Part shown: positions 1-5,126 of the stretch, piece after piece
How positions within the stretch are numbered: position 1 is the first letter of the stretch
Layout: every line of letters begins with the position of its first letter
Origin: an uncultured Solobacterium sp.
GTDB lineage: Bacteria > Bacillota_I > Bacilli_A > Erysipelotrichales > Erysipelotrichaceae
Reading direction: 5' to 3'
Length of the DNA: 5,126 nt
Assembly: GCA_900552125.1 (NCBI GenBank)
Contig: URYK01000093.1
Location: forward strand, 1 to 5,126
Translations under genes and position numbers: made by a program
Notes under the pieces: model-generated
Told to the model about the DNA's origin: nothing
Seen by the model: only the letters and a program-made list of their open reading frames with translations
The model's database searches: none

Positions 1-30
1 AGTTCAACCATGCCTGTACATGTTTGAACT
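1..30. repeat. 30-bp inverted repeat, role unknown
   Basis: Seen directly: AGTTCAA (1-7) pairs with TTGAACT (24-30), and CATG (9-12) pairs with CATG (19-22). The C8/T23 pair is mismatched and the spacer is CCTGTA. The arms are therefore 12 bp with one mismatch around a 6-bp centre. No T-run follows on either strand, so this is not a simple terminator. It starts at the first base of the window, so the arms may continue beyond the edge. It could be an operator, a recombinase or element-end site, or an RNA hairpin; the sequence does not decide between these. Confidence 0.5.
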
Positions 31-33
31 ATA

Positions 34-48
34 GCGACTGCCTGTCGC
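34..48. repeat. Small GC-rich hairpin beside the operon terminator
   Basis: GCGAC (34-38) and GTCGC (44-48) form a perfect 5-bp stem with a 5-nt loop. It lies three bases from the 1-30 inverted repeat and two bases from the run of A's that is the U-tract of the operon terminator. On the minus strand it would come just after the termination point. Its centre shares the 7-mer TGCCTGT with the neighbouring repeat (11-17 and 39-45). Function unknown. Confidence 0.4.
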
Positions 49-50
49 AC

Positions 51-76
51 AAAAAACTGGTCATAAGACCAGTTTT
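51..76 (-). terminator. Rho-independent terminator ending the operon
   Basis: On the minus strand AAAACTGGTC (76-67) pairs perfectly with GACCAGTTTT (62-53) around a TTAT loop, and the T-run continues to give six T's (56-51). The 10-bp stem shares two bases with the TAA stop of permease 2, so the operon ends almost at the stop codon. On the plus strand the stem is followed by TTTTAACGTTTT, so it may also stop transcription arriving from the left. Confidence 0.92.
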
Positions 77-1028
77 AACGTTTTCCTTTATCAAAAGGCT
101 CTCCTTCTGCAGCAGGTGCAGCAGAGTTTTTAGAAACGAAAGCCAATACGATCAATGTCGCAATATAAGGAATCATTTTATAGATATATGGCGGAATTCC
201 AAGTCCTGCCAAGAATGGGATACCACTAGAAGTAGCCGCAACAGTTTTCATGAATCCGAAGAACAATGCCGCAAAGAAGATCCTAAATGGTTTCCATTGA
301 CCGAAAATCAATACCGCTAATGCTAAGAATCCATAACCTGCAACATCTGCATTAAAGATATTACTTGTAGGAACGATGAAAATCAAACCACCTACTCCTG
401 CAAGAAATCCTGAAATCAAAGTTCCTGCATAACGCATTTTGTATACACTGATTCCAGCAGAATCAGCAGCTTGAGGAAGTTCACCACAAGCACGTAAACG
501 CAATCCAAATCTTGTTTTATAGATTACAACATAACTCAAAACTAACAATGCAATTCCTATATATGTTGTAATATAAGTGTTTTTAAACAATAAATCGCCT
601 AAAATCGGAATAGATCCTAATACTGGTACAGATTCAATACGGAATACATTATCAAACGCAATCTGCTGAGTTTGTTGAAATGATCTAGCAACAAAGATAC
701 AGAATGCTGGAGCAAATGTATTCAAAGCAGTACCACTAATAACCTGATTTGCTTTCATATGAATCGATGCAAATGCATGAAGTAATGAAAATAATACTCC
801 AGCTGCTCCTGATATCAATAAAGCTACAATCAAAAGCAATTGTGGCGGCATAGCATGATTAAAGATATGAATGAAACCAATTCCGCATAATGCTCCAATC
901 AGCATAATTCCTTCCAAAGCGATATTTATGATACCACTACGTTCTGCGAACAAGCCACCTAAAGCAACTACCAATAATGGAATGGCGAAAAACCATGTCT
1001 GCTGTACTAAGAAGAAAATTGTATCCAT
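75..1028 (-). CDS. nupQ: Nucleoside ABC transporter, permease subunit 2 (NupQ/YufQ type)
   Basis: This 317-residue inner-membrane protein is one of the two unlike channel subunits of a BMP-type nucleoside importer. It belongs to the branched-chain/ribose permease superfamily (BPD_transp_2, COG1079-like). It is strongly hydrophobic, with about eight to nine membrane segments by eye. Family motifs visible are GLFAERSGIINIALEG (25-40), ANQVISGTALN (93-103), the cytoplasmic stretch RACGELPQAADSAGI (179-193) expected to contact the ATPase, and GYGFLALAVLIFGQWKP (about 231-247). The hydrophilic tail APAAEGEPFDKGKR resembles the usual end of this subunit, so the protein looks complete. The ATG at 1028 lies only 3 nt after the permease 1 stop, and AAGGAAGGTG (1037-1046) on the minus strand serves as ribosome binding site. 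That site lies inside the end of permease 1, so translation is probably coupled. The symbol follows the B. subtilis gene in the same position; the exact nucleoside range cannot be read from sequence. Confidence 0.93.
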   Translation of the reverse strand: MDTIFFLVQQTWFFAIPLLVVALGGLFAERSGIINIALEGIMLIGALCGIGFIHIFNHAMPPQLLLIVALLISGAAGVLFSLLHAFASIHMKANQVISGTALNTFAPAFCIFVARSFQQTQQIAFDNVFRIESVPVLGSIPILGDLLFKNTYITTYIGIALLVLSYVVIYKTRFGLRLRACGELPQAADSAGISVYKMRYAGTLISGFLAGVGGLIFIVPTSNIFNADVAGYGFLALAVLIFGQWKPFRIFFAALFFGFMKTVAATSSGIPFLAGLGIPPYIYKMIPYIATLIVLAFVSKNSAAPAAEGEPFDKGKR

Positions 1029-1031
1029 AGA

Positions 1032-2111
1032 TTATTCACCTTCCTTTTTCTTTGTTTTACGATTCGACAACCAGACTTTTATCATTAAAGAAAGAGCCGA
1101 ACAGTAAATAATGCATGAGATAATAATATCTACTATTTGTGGAATAAAGCCAAATTGCTGCATTGAATTTCCACCAACTGTCAAATAAGCTATAAATAGA
1201 CCTGAGAATAAAACCCCTATTGGATTTGATAATCCTAATAAAGCAACTGGTATACCATTAAATCCTTCAGCAGGCAATACATCTACGACCTCGATAAATT
1301 TACCAGATCCACTCAAATACAGCAATCCTCCACCAATACCAGCTAAGGCACCAGCAATTACCATAGAAAGAATAATATTACGTTTTTCATTTATTCCTGC
1401 ATACTTACTTGCATCTTTATTAAATCCGCAGGCTTTCATTTCATAACCAAATGTTGTTTTGTTTAATATAATATAAATCAGAATCACGAACAGGATAGCT
1501 ATAATAAATCCTCCATTAGCCTGTGATCCTTCAAAAATCACATCTAATCCCATTTTAGGAACATTTGCAGCTTCCGCTACAGGAAGAGATTGATTTCGCA
1601 ATGAATCAAAAATTGTTAATGTAACTGAATAATTAACAAAATAGATTCCAATATAATTCATCATAATAGAAGAAATAACTTCATTTACATTTAAATATGC
1701 TTTCATTACTCCTGGAACTACAGCCCAAAGACCTCCAGCGATAAAGGCCCCTAATAAAGCGACAACCCAATGAATGCTTTCTGGAAGAAAAGTCCATTTA
1801 ACACCAATATAAACTGCCGCAAAAGCTCCCACGATAAACTGACCAGGAGTACCGATATTGAACAATCCTGTTTTAAATGCAAAACCTACAGAAAGACCTG
1901 TCATAATAATTGGTACGGCATAATATATTACACGACCAATTCCAGTCATTCCATCTTGTATTGGACCTAATACTAATGTATTAAAACCATTTAGGGCTTC
2001 ACTAGAATTTGATATAAAAATTACAATAGCTCCAATCACTAACCCTATCAGGATCGCAATACAGGAAGAAGTAAAATTTTTAAATGCATCACTCTGTACC
2101 AGCTTTTTCAT
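1032..2111 (-). CDS. nupP: Nucleoside ABC transporter, permease subunit 1 (NupP/YufP type)
   Basis: This 359-residue integral membrane protein is the larger of the two channel subunits and is predicted to pair with the product of the next gene (75-1028). BPD_transp_2 family features include FNIGTPGQ (84-91), NEVISSIMMNYI (143-154), KYAGIN (236-241) after a cytoplasmic loop starting TTFGYEMKACG, AGALAGIGGG (253-262) and GFNGIPVALLG (283-293). About nine to ten hydrophobic segments are visible, with a first helix near 17-34, and the C-terminus is basic (NRKTKKKEGE). Length is normal for the family and I see no break. The ATG at 2111 has AGGAG (2118-2122) 6 nt upstream. It overlaps the end of the ATPase gene by 23 bp, the mark of translational coupling within one operon. 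Identification as a nucleoside rather than sugar permease rests on the motifs and on the neighbouring BMP lipoprotein. Confidence 0.93.
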   Translation of the reverse strand: MKKLVQSDAFKNFTSSCIAILIGLVIGAIVIFISNSSEALNGFNTLVLGPIQDGMTGIGRVIYYAVPIIMTGLSVGFAFKTGLFNIGTPGQFIVGAFAAVYIGVKWTFLPESIHWVVALLGAFIAGGLWAVVPGVMKAYLNVNEVISSIMMNYIGIYFVNYSVTLTIFDSLRNQSLPVAEAANVPKMGLDVIFEGSQANGGFIIAILFVILIYIILNKTTFGYEMKACGFNKDASKYAGINEKRNIILSMVIAGALAGIGGGLLYLSGSGKFIEVVDVLPAEGFNGIPVALLGLSNPIGVLFSGLFIAYLTVGGNSMQQFGFIPQIVDIIISCIIYCSALSLMIKVWLSNRKTKKKEGE

Positions 2112-3630
2112 ATTCTGCTCCTCTCTTTGATCCTGCCATGTATAATCCTAGTTCCTGAACAGTAACCTCTTTTGGATTTAGTTCAGCAACAATTTCACCT
2201 TCGAAAATCACTAAAATACGATCTGCTAGATTCATAACTTCATCTAATTCCAGTGATACCAGTAAAATGGCTCTTCCTTCATCTCTTTGTTTCACTAATT
2301 GTGAATGAATATATTCAATTGCACCAACATCAAGTCCACGAGTAGGCTGAACAGCAAGTAATACTTTTGGATCATTTTCAATCTCTCTAGCAATAATCGC
2401 CTTCTGCTGATTTCCTCCACTCATACTTCTAGCAATCGTACGGCTTCCCTGTCCGCTACGTACATCATATTTCTCAATCAATTCATCAGAATATTTATTT
2501 ATTTCAGAAAAATTCAAAAAGCCTGATTTACTAAAACGTTTTTTAAAATAAGATTTTAATACCATGTTATAAGATAATGGATAATCCAAAACTAAGCCAT
2601 GACGATGTCGATCTTCAGGAATGTGTCCTAAACCAGCAATGTTTCGTTTTCGAATGCTAGTTTTTGTAATATCCTCTCCATCTAAGTGTATGGAACCGCT
2701 TTTTACATCAGTTAAACCACTAAGAGCATAGATTAATTCAGATTGTCCATTTCCATCAATACCAGCAATACATACGATTTCACCTTCATGTACTTGGAAA
2801 CTTACATTACGAACAACATCTTTATGTCCTTTTTTCTCAACACTCAAGTCTTTAACATCAAGCATAACCTTTTTAGGCTGTGCAGGTTTTTTATCAATGC
2901 TGAAACTAACCTTACGACCAACCATCATTTCTGACATTTGTTCCTTTGTTGTGTTTTTTACATCGATTGTACCAATGTATTTCCCTTTTCTTAATACACT
3001 GCAACGATCTGCAACTGCTTTGATCTCATTTAATTTGTGTGTAATGAATAAGATTGATTTCCCCTCATCTCGAAGTTCTTTCATAATTTGCATCAATTCT
3101 TCAATTTCCTGAGGTGTTAATACTGCAGTAGGTTCATCAAAAATCAATATTTCATTGTCTCGATAAAGCATCTTTAAGATTTCTACACGCTGTTGCATAC
3201 CTACAGTAATCTCACTAGTTATGGCATCAACATCAACATTCAAGTGATATTTTTCACTCAATGCTAATACTTTTTTACGTGCTTCAGTCATAGTTAAGAA
3301 ACCATTCTTAACATCTTCTGCGCCTAGAATGATATTTTCCAATACCGTAAAATTATGTACCAGCTTAAAATGCTGATGCACCATTCCAATTCCAAGGCGG
3401 TTGGCGTCATTAGGATTTTCAATACTGACAACTTCACCATTCATCTTGATACATCCTTTTTCAGGTTTATACATACCGAAAAGAACACTCATAAGGGTTG
3501 ACTTACCAGCACCATTTTCTCCCAGCAATGCATGGATTTCTCCTTTTTTAAGCTGAAGTGTAATGTCATCATTCGCAATTATTCCTGGGAACTCTTTCGT
3601 GATATTACACATTTCAATGATATATTCCAT
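2089..3630 (-). CDS. nupO: Nucleoside ABC transporter, fused two-domain ATPase (NupO/YufO type)
   Basis: This 513-residue cytoplasmic protein carries two ABC domains and powers the importer. Numbering from the chosen start, domain 1 has Walker A GENGAGKST (37-45), Q-loop Gln86, an altered signature TVGMQQR (142-148), Walker B ILIFDEP (161-167) and switch His198. Domain 2 has an altered Walker A GIDGNGQSE (290-298, Gln in place of Lys), a good signature SGGNQQ (404-409), and LLAVQPTRGLD (424-434) where a normal Walker B would carry Asp-Glu; the switch His is replaced near VSLELDE (458-464). One ATP site should therefore be active and one degenerate, as is usual in this family. I chose the ATG at 3630 because GGAG lies 7 nt upstream (3638-3641) and the protein then begins like its relatives. 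A TTG at 3675 and an ATG at 3663 are in frame but have no ribosome binding site. The stop is TGA, overlapping permease 1 by 23 bp. Confidence 0.94.
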   Translation of the reverse strand: MEYIIEMCNITKEFPGIIANDDITLQLKKGEIHALLGENGAGKSTLMSVLFGMYKPEKGCIKMNGEVVSIENPNDANRLGIGMVHQHFKLVHNFTVLENIILGAEDVKNGFLTMTEARKKVLALSEKYHLNVDVDAITSEITVGMQQRVEILKMLYRDNEILIFDEPTAVLTPQEIEELMQIMKELRDEGKSILFITHKLNEIKAVADRCSVLRKGKYIGTIDVKNTTKEQMSEMMVGRKVSFSIDKKPAQPKKVMLDVKDLSVEKKGHKDVVRNVSFQVHEGEIVCIAGIDGNGQSELIYALSGLTDVKSGSIHLDGEDITKTSIRKRNIAGLGHIPEDRHRHGLVLDYPLSYNMVLKSYFKKRFSKSGFLNFSEINKYSDELIEKYDVRSGQGSRTIARSMSGGNQQKAIIAREIENDPKVLLAVQPTRGLDVGAIEYIHSQLVKQRDEGRAILLVSLELDEVMNLADRILVIFEGEIVAELNPKEVTVQELGLYMAGSKRGAEYEKAGTE

Positions 3631-3635
3631 GTTTT

Positions 3636-3641
3636 CACTCC
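3636..3641 (-). promoter_or_regulatory. Ribosome binding site deciding the ATPase start
   Basis: The minus strand reads GGAGTG here, with GGAG 7 nt before the ATG at 3628-3630. The in-frame upstream TTG (3675) and ATG (3663) have nothing comparable, and the TTG would lie only about 3 nt inside a transcript from the nearest promoter. The site therefore favours the 513-residue product. Confidence 0.8.
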
Positions 3642-3684
3642 AATCATTTACCCAAAACGGCATCGTGTTTAACAAACAGCATTC

Positions 3685-3693
3685 ATTATAACA
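3685..3693 (-). promoter_or_regulatory. Possible extended -10 promoter for the ATPase-permease genes
   Basis: On the minus strand the sequence is TGTTATAAT, a perfect TATAAT (3690-3685) preceded by the TGn extension. No good -35 is found at 16-18 bp, which extended -10 promoters tolerate. A start near 3678 would give a leader of about 48 nt containing the ATPase ribosome binding site. Predicted from sequence only. Confidence 0.55.
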
Positions 3694-3708
3694 TGATACA
3701 ATTTATCA
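3694..3708. promoter_or_regulatory. Possible operator palindrome upstream of the internal -10
   Basis: TGATACAATTTATCA is a 15-bp palindrome with a single mismatched pair. It directly abuts the extended -10 element at 3685-3693, where a bound protein would block RNA polymerase. The size and position fit a repressor site, but no regulator gene is in view and the stretch is AT-rich, so chance cannot be excluded. Confidence 0.3.
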
Positions 3709-3738
3709 CTCACTATCCTATTTCAGTTTTCTCTTTAT

Positions 3739-3768
3739 ATTATACCTTTTTTTCTACTCATTCGTAAA
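3739..3768 (-). promoter_or_regulatory. Possible secondary promoter just after the internal terminator
   Basis: On the minus strand TTTACG (3768-3763, four of six matches to TTGACA) is followed after 18 bp by a perfect TATAAT (3744-3739). The -35 lies 11 bp past the U-tract of the internal terminator, so it could restart transcription for the ATPase and permeases. It and the -10 at 3685 may both work, or only one may. Confidence 0.5.
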
Positions 3769-3779
3769 TAATTATATTT

Positions 3780-3822
3780 AAAAAAACCATAAAAGCCATC
3801 CGCTCGCTTGCAGACGGCTTTT
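3780..3822 (-). terminator. Internal terminator between the lipoprotein and ATPase genes
   Basis: On the minus strand a 13-bp stem (3822-3810 with 3803-3791) encloses the loop AAGCGA. It contains two G-U wobbles, and ends in CTTTT, then ATGG and seven T's (3786-3780). The wobbles become A-C mismatches on the plus strand, so the hairpin is built for leftward transcription. It starts about 20 nt after the lipoprotein stop. The interruption of the U-run by ATGG suggests it may leak, letting some transcripts continue into the ATPase and permease genes. Confidence 0.85.
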
Positions 3823-3843
3823 ATTCACTTATTTACTGATTGA

Positions 3844-4944
3844 TTACTTAAGATATTCTAAGTTTACGTTAGATGCGCTAATCTGTGTAGGATCTTCAAA
3901 ATCTTCATTTGTTTTGATTGTTACTTTTCCTTCTTTGATGTTCGCATACATTTTATCATAATCATCCTGAGAGAATTTTTCGAATTTGCTATTTTCCATT
4001 GGTAAACCAACTGCATCATCTTTAATTCCTAGAACTAAGTCTTCACCGCCTGGGAATGTACCATCATCAATAGCTTTCAATTCTTTAGTTACAGAATTAG
4101 CTAACTGTTTGTATGCAGAAGTAATAACTGTTTCACTATCAGCAGATTGGTCAACGTCAACACCAATTACTAAACCATTGTTTGCTTCAGCTGCAGCCAT
4201 AATAGAGTTACCGATTGCACCACCACAAGCAAAGATTACTTCTACACCATCATTTTTATACCAAGATGCAGCTTCAGACTGAATTTCAGCAGAAGCATTG
4301 AAAGTATTAGTATATTTATATTTCAAATCAATTTTAATACCTAATTCCTTTGCAGCATCTTGTGCACCTTGAACGAATCCATATCCAAAGTTAACTACTG
4401 CTGGCACAGCAATACCACCCATGAATCCTAATTTAGTTTTACCATCTTTTACAATTGCATATCCTGCCATATATCCAGCTTCATTTTCTGAATATTTGAT
4501 ACCAACTGTATTATCAGCAGTATTATATTTAGGATTTTCCTGATTTCCATCATTAGGATATCCATCAATTAGAATGAATTTTACATCAGGATACTGTTCC
4601 TGTTTTTCATAGATAGATGGTTCAAATAAATAACCTGGAGTAACAACTACTTTAGCACCGTAATTATTTACAGCCTGATCAATTGCTTCTTTATAAGCAT
4701 TATCAGATTTTTCTGTAGGTTTGATGTACTGAACTTTTTTACCAGTTTCATCACCATAAGCCTGTACACCTTCCCACGTACCTTGGTTAAAGGATTTGTC
4801 ATCAATCGTACCAACATCGGTAATCATAACAACTTCTGCTTTAGCTTCTGAGCTTCCTTCTTTGCTATCTCCACCATTACTTCCACAGGCAGTTACTGTT
4901 AACGCCATTAGAAATGAAGTCGCAACACATAAAAATTTTTTCAT
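3844..4944 (-). CDS. nupN: BMP/PnrA-family nucleoside-binding lipoprotein
   Basis: This 366-residue substrate-binding lipoprotein captures nucleosides outside the cell and hands them to the permeases. The N-terminus MKKFLCVATSFLMALTVTAC is a lipoprotein signal peptide with lipobox VTAC; Cys20 becomes the lipid-bearing first residue. A short Gly/Ser/Glu-rich linker (21-37) follows, then the periplasmic-binding-like BMP domain (PF02608): DVGTIDDKSFNQGTWEG (43-59) is the family hallmark, with later FILIDGY (123-129), ACGGAIGNSI (239-248) and GVDVDQS (261-267). Relatives include Treponema PnrA, Borrelia BmpA and B. subtilis NupN. Several have proven purine nucleoside binding, which is the basis of the substrate call. 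The ATG at 4944 has a perfect AAGGAGG (4956-4962) 11 nt upstream. It is the first gene of the operon, followed by a terminator, which suggests it is made in excess over the membrane complex. The alternative label 'basic membrane protein' is historical; a sugar substrate is unlikely. Confidence 0.95.
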   Translation of the reverse strand: MKKFLCVATSFLMALTVTACGSNGGDSKEGSSEAKAEVVMITDVGTIDDKSFNQGTWEGVQAYGDETGKKVQYIKPTEKSDNAYKEAIDQAVNNYGAKVVVTPGYLFEPSIYEKQEQYPDVKFILIDGYPNDGNQENPKYNTADNTVGIKYSENEAGYMAGYAIVKDGKTKLGFMGGIAVPAVVNFGYGFVQGAQDAAKELGIKIDLKYKYTNTFNASAEIQSEAASWYKNDGVEVIFACGGAIGNSIMAAAEANNGLVIGVDVDQSADSETVITSAYKQLANSVTKELKAIDDGTFPGGEDLVLGIKDDAVGLPMENSKFEKFSQDDYDKMYANIKEGKVTIKTNEDFEDPTQISASNVNLEYLK

Positions 4945-4955
4945 GTTTTAATTTT

Positions 4956-4962
4956 CCTCCTT
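4956..4962 (-). promoter_or_regulatory. Strong ribosome binding site of the lipoprotein gene
   Basis: The minus strand carries AAGGAGG, a full complement to the end of 16S rRNA, 11 nt before the ATG at 4942-4944. It is the best match of the four genes, in keeping with high output of the binding protein. Confidence 0.85.
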
Positions 4963-4990
4963 ATGTATGAAGCACTTTCATTACATACTA

Positions 4991-5019
4991 ATTTTATCGT
5001 CTTTTTAATCATTTGTAAA
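4991..5019 (-). promoter_or_regulatory. Main operon promoter, housekeeping sigma type
   Basis: On the minus strand TTTACA (5019-5014) and TAAAAT (4996-4991) each match the sigma-A consensus at five of six bases, separated by an ideal 17 bp. The start would be near 4984, leaving a leader of only about 40 nt before the lipoprotein ATG. That is too short for a riboswitch, so any control is likely to act on the DNA, perhaps through the phased repeats upstream. Confidence 0.75.
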
Positions 5020-5045
5020 CGAATTTTTAATATTTTTCGAAATGC

Positions 5046-5072
5046 TGTCAAATAAATGTCAAATAATGTCAA
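5046..5072 (-). repeat. Three phased TTGACA direct repeats, possible activator site
   Basis: On the minus strand three perfect TTGACA hexamers lie at 5072-5067, 5062-5057 and 5051-5046, separated by 4 and 5 bp, so they recur about every helical turn. The first two are each followed by TTAT or TTTAT. The nearest is 32 bp, about three turns, from the TTTACA -35 element at 5014-5019. Tandem hexamers at this spacing are typical of OmpR/PhoB-family response regulators (PhoP and WalR of Bacillus use similar spacing). None has a good -10 at 16-18 bp, so they are unlikely to be plain -35 boxes; only the one at 5046-5051 has a weak TAAAAA. Confidence 0.45.
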
Positions 5073-5108
5073 AAAAGAAAGTAGGAGATAGTCATTAAAC
5101 TACCTCCC
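5071..5108 (-). terminator. Terminator of an upstream leftward transcript
   Basis: On the minus strand GGGAGGTAGT (5108-5099) pairs with ACTATCTCCT (5092-5083) over 10 bp with two G-U wobbles and a 6-nt loop. AC and the T-rich tract TTTCTTTTTT (5080-5071) follow. The wobbles show it works leftward. It should end a gene or leader that lies beyond the right edge. Only 18 bases remain to its right, too few to identify that unit; a TGA at 5113-5115 in one minus-strand frame could be its stop. The hairpin could instead be the expression part of a regulatory leader. Confidence 0.75.
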
Positions 5109-5126
5109 CTTATCAAACCGCATGTG

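Noticed and set aside
1..50. tRNA or tRNA fragment, suggested by AGTTCAA resembling a T-arm
   Set aside because: No acceptor, D or anticodon arm can be fitted around it, and the pairing is a single long palindrome rather than a T-stem.
24..320. Plus-strand open frame of 98 codons, and the other plus-strand frames at 871-1107, 1770-1970, 2743-2934, 2897-3112 and 3986-4282
   Set aside because: All lie wholly or mostly antisense to well-identified genes, their translations are low-complexity or unlike any family, and none has a convincing ribosome binding site. They are shadows of the real genes.
2089..2111. Frameshift or sequencing error joining the ATPase and permease 1
   Set aside because: Both proteins have complete, normal ends and permease 1 has its own AGGAG site. 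The 23-bp overlap is ordinary operon packing.
75..4944. A previously undescribed system hidden among the genes
   Set aside because: All four proteins match known subunits of a single well-characterised importer type in canonical order, with normal lengths and motifs. Nothing extra is encoded between them.
4945..4990. Riboswitch in the leader of the lipoprotein gene
   Set aside because: With the predicted start near 4984 the leader is only about 40 nt, and it shows no conserved aptamer core or terminator hairpin.
5046..5072. CRISPR array or minisatellite
   Set aside because: The repeat unit is only 10-11 bp with three copies and no spacers. It fits a protein-binding site rather than an array.

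Overview
The window is AT-rich bacterial DNA with strong AGGAGG-type ribosome binding sites, U-tailed hairpin terminators, a lipobox protein and the standard genetic code (a real TGA stop, TGG for tryptophan). This fits a low-GC Bacillota (Firmicutes). The protein style would suit an intestinal Erysipelotrichia-like or clostridial lineage, but that finer placement is a guess.

Nearly all of it is one leftward (minus-strand) locus for a BMP/PnrA-type ABC importer of (purine) nucleosides, in the same order as nupN-nupO-nupP-nupQ (yufNOPQ) of Bacillus subtilis. Reading right to left in transcription order: the terminator of an unseen upstream unit (5071-5108); three phased TTGACA repeats (5046-5072); a good housekeeping promoter (4991-5019); the substrate-binding lipoprotein (3844-4944); an internal terminator (3780-3822) followed by two possible secondary promoters (3739-3768 and 3685-3693); the double-domain ATPase (2089-3630, start corrected from longer options); permease 1 (1032-2111, overlapping the ATPase gene by 23 bp); permease 2 (75-1028, 3 nt after permease 1); and a strong terminator (51-76) that touches the last stop codon. 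At the left edge (1-48) are two further hairpins of unknown role.

The parts form one machine. The lipoprotein, anchored to the outer face of the membrane, captures the nucleoside. The two unlike permeases form the channel as a heterodimer. The single fused ATPase powers transport with one canonical and one degenerate ATP site. The terminator and promoter between the lipoprotein gene and the rest suggest the binding protein is made in excess over the membrane complex.

I see no mobile element, CRISPR array, RNA gene, frameshift or unknown protein. The genes are ordinary. The less explained parts are non-coding: the phased repeats upstream of the operon, the palindrome at the internal promoter, and the paired hairpins at the left edge. 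No stretch over 300 bases lacks a gene.
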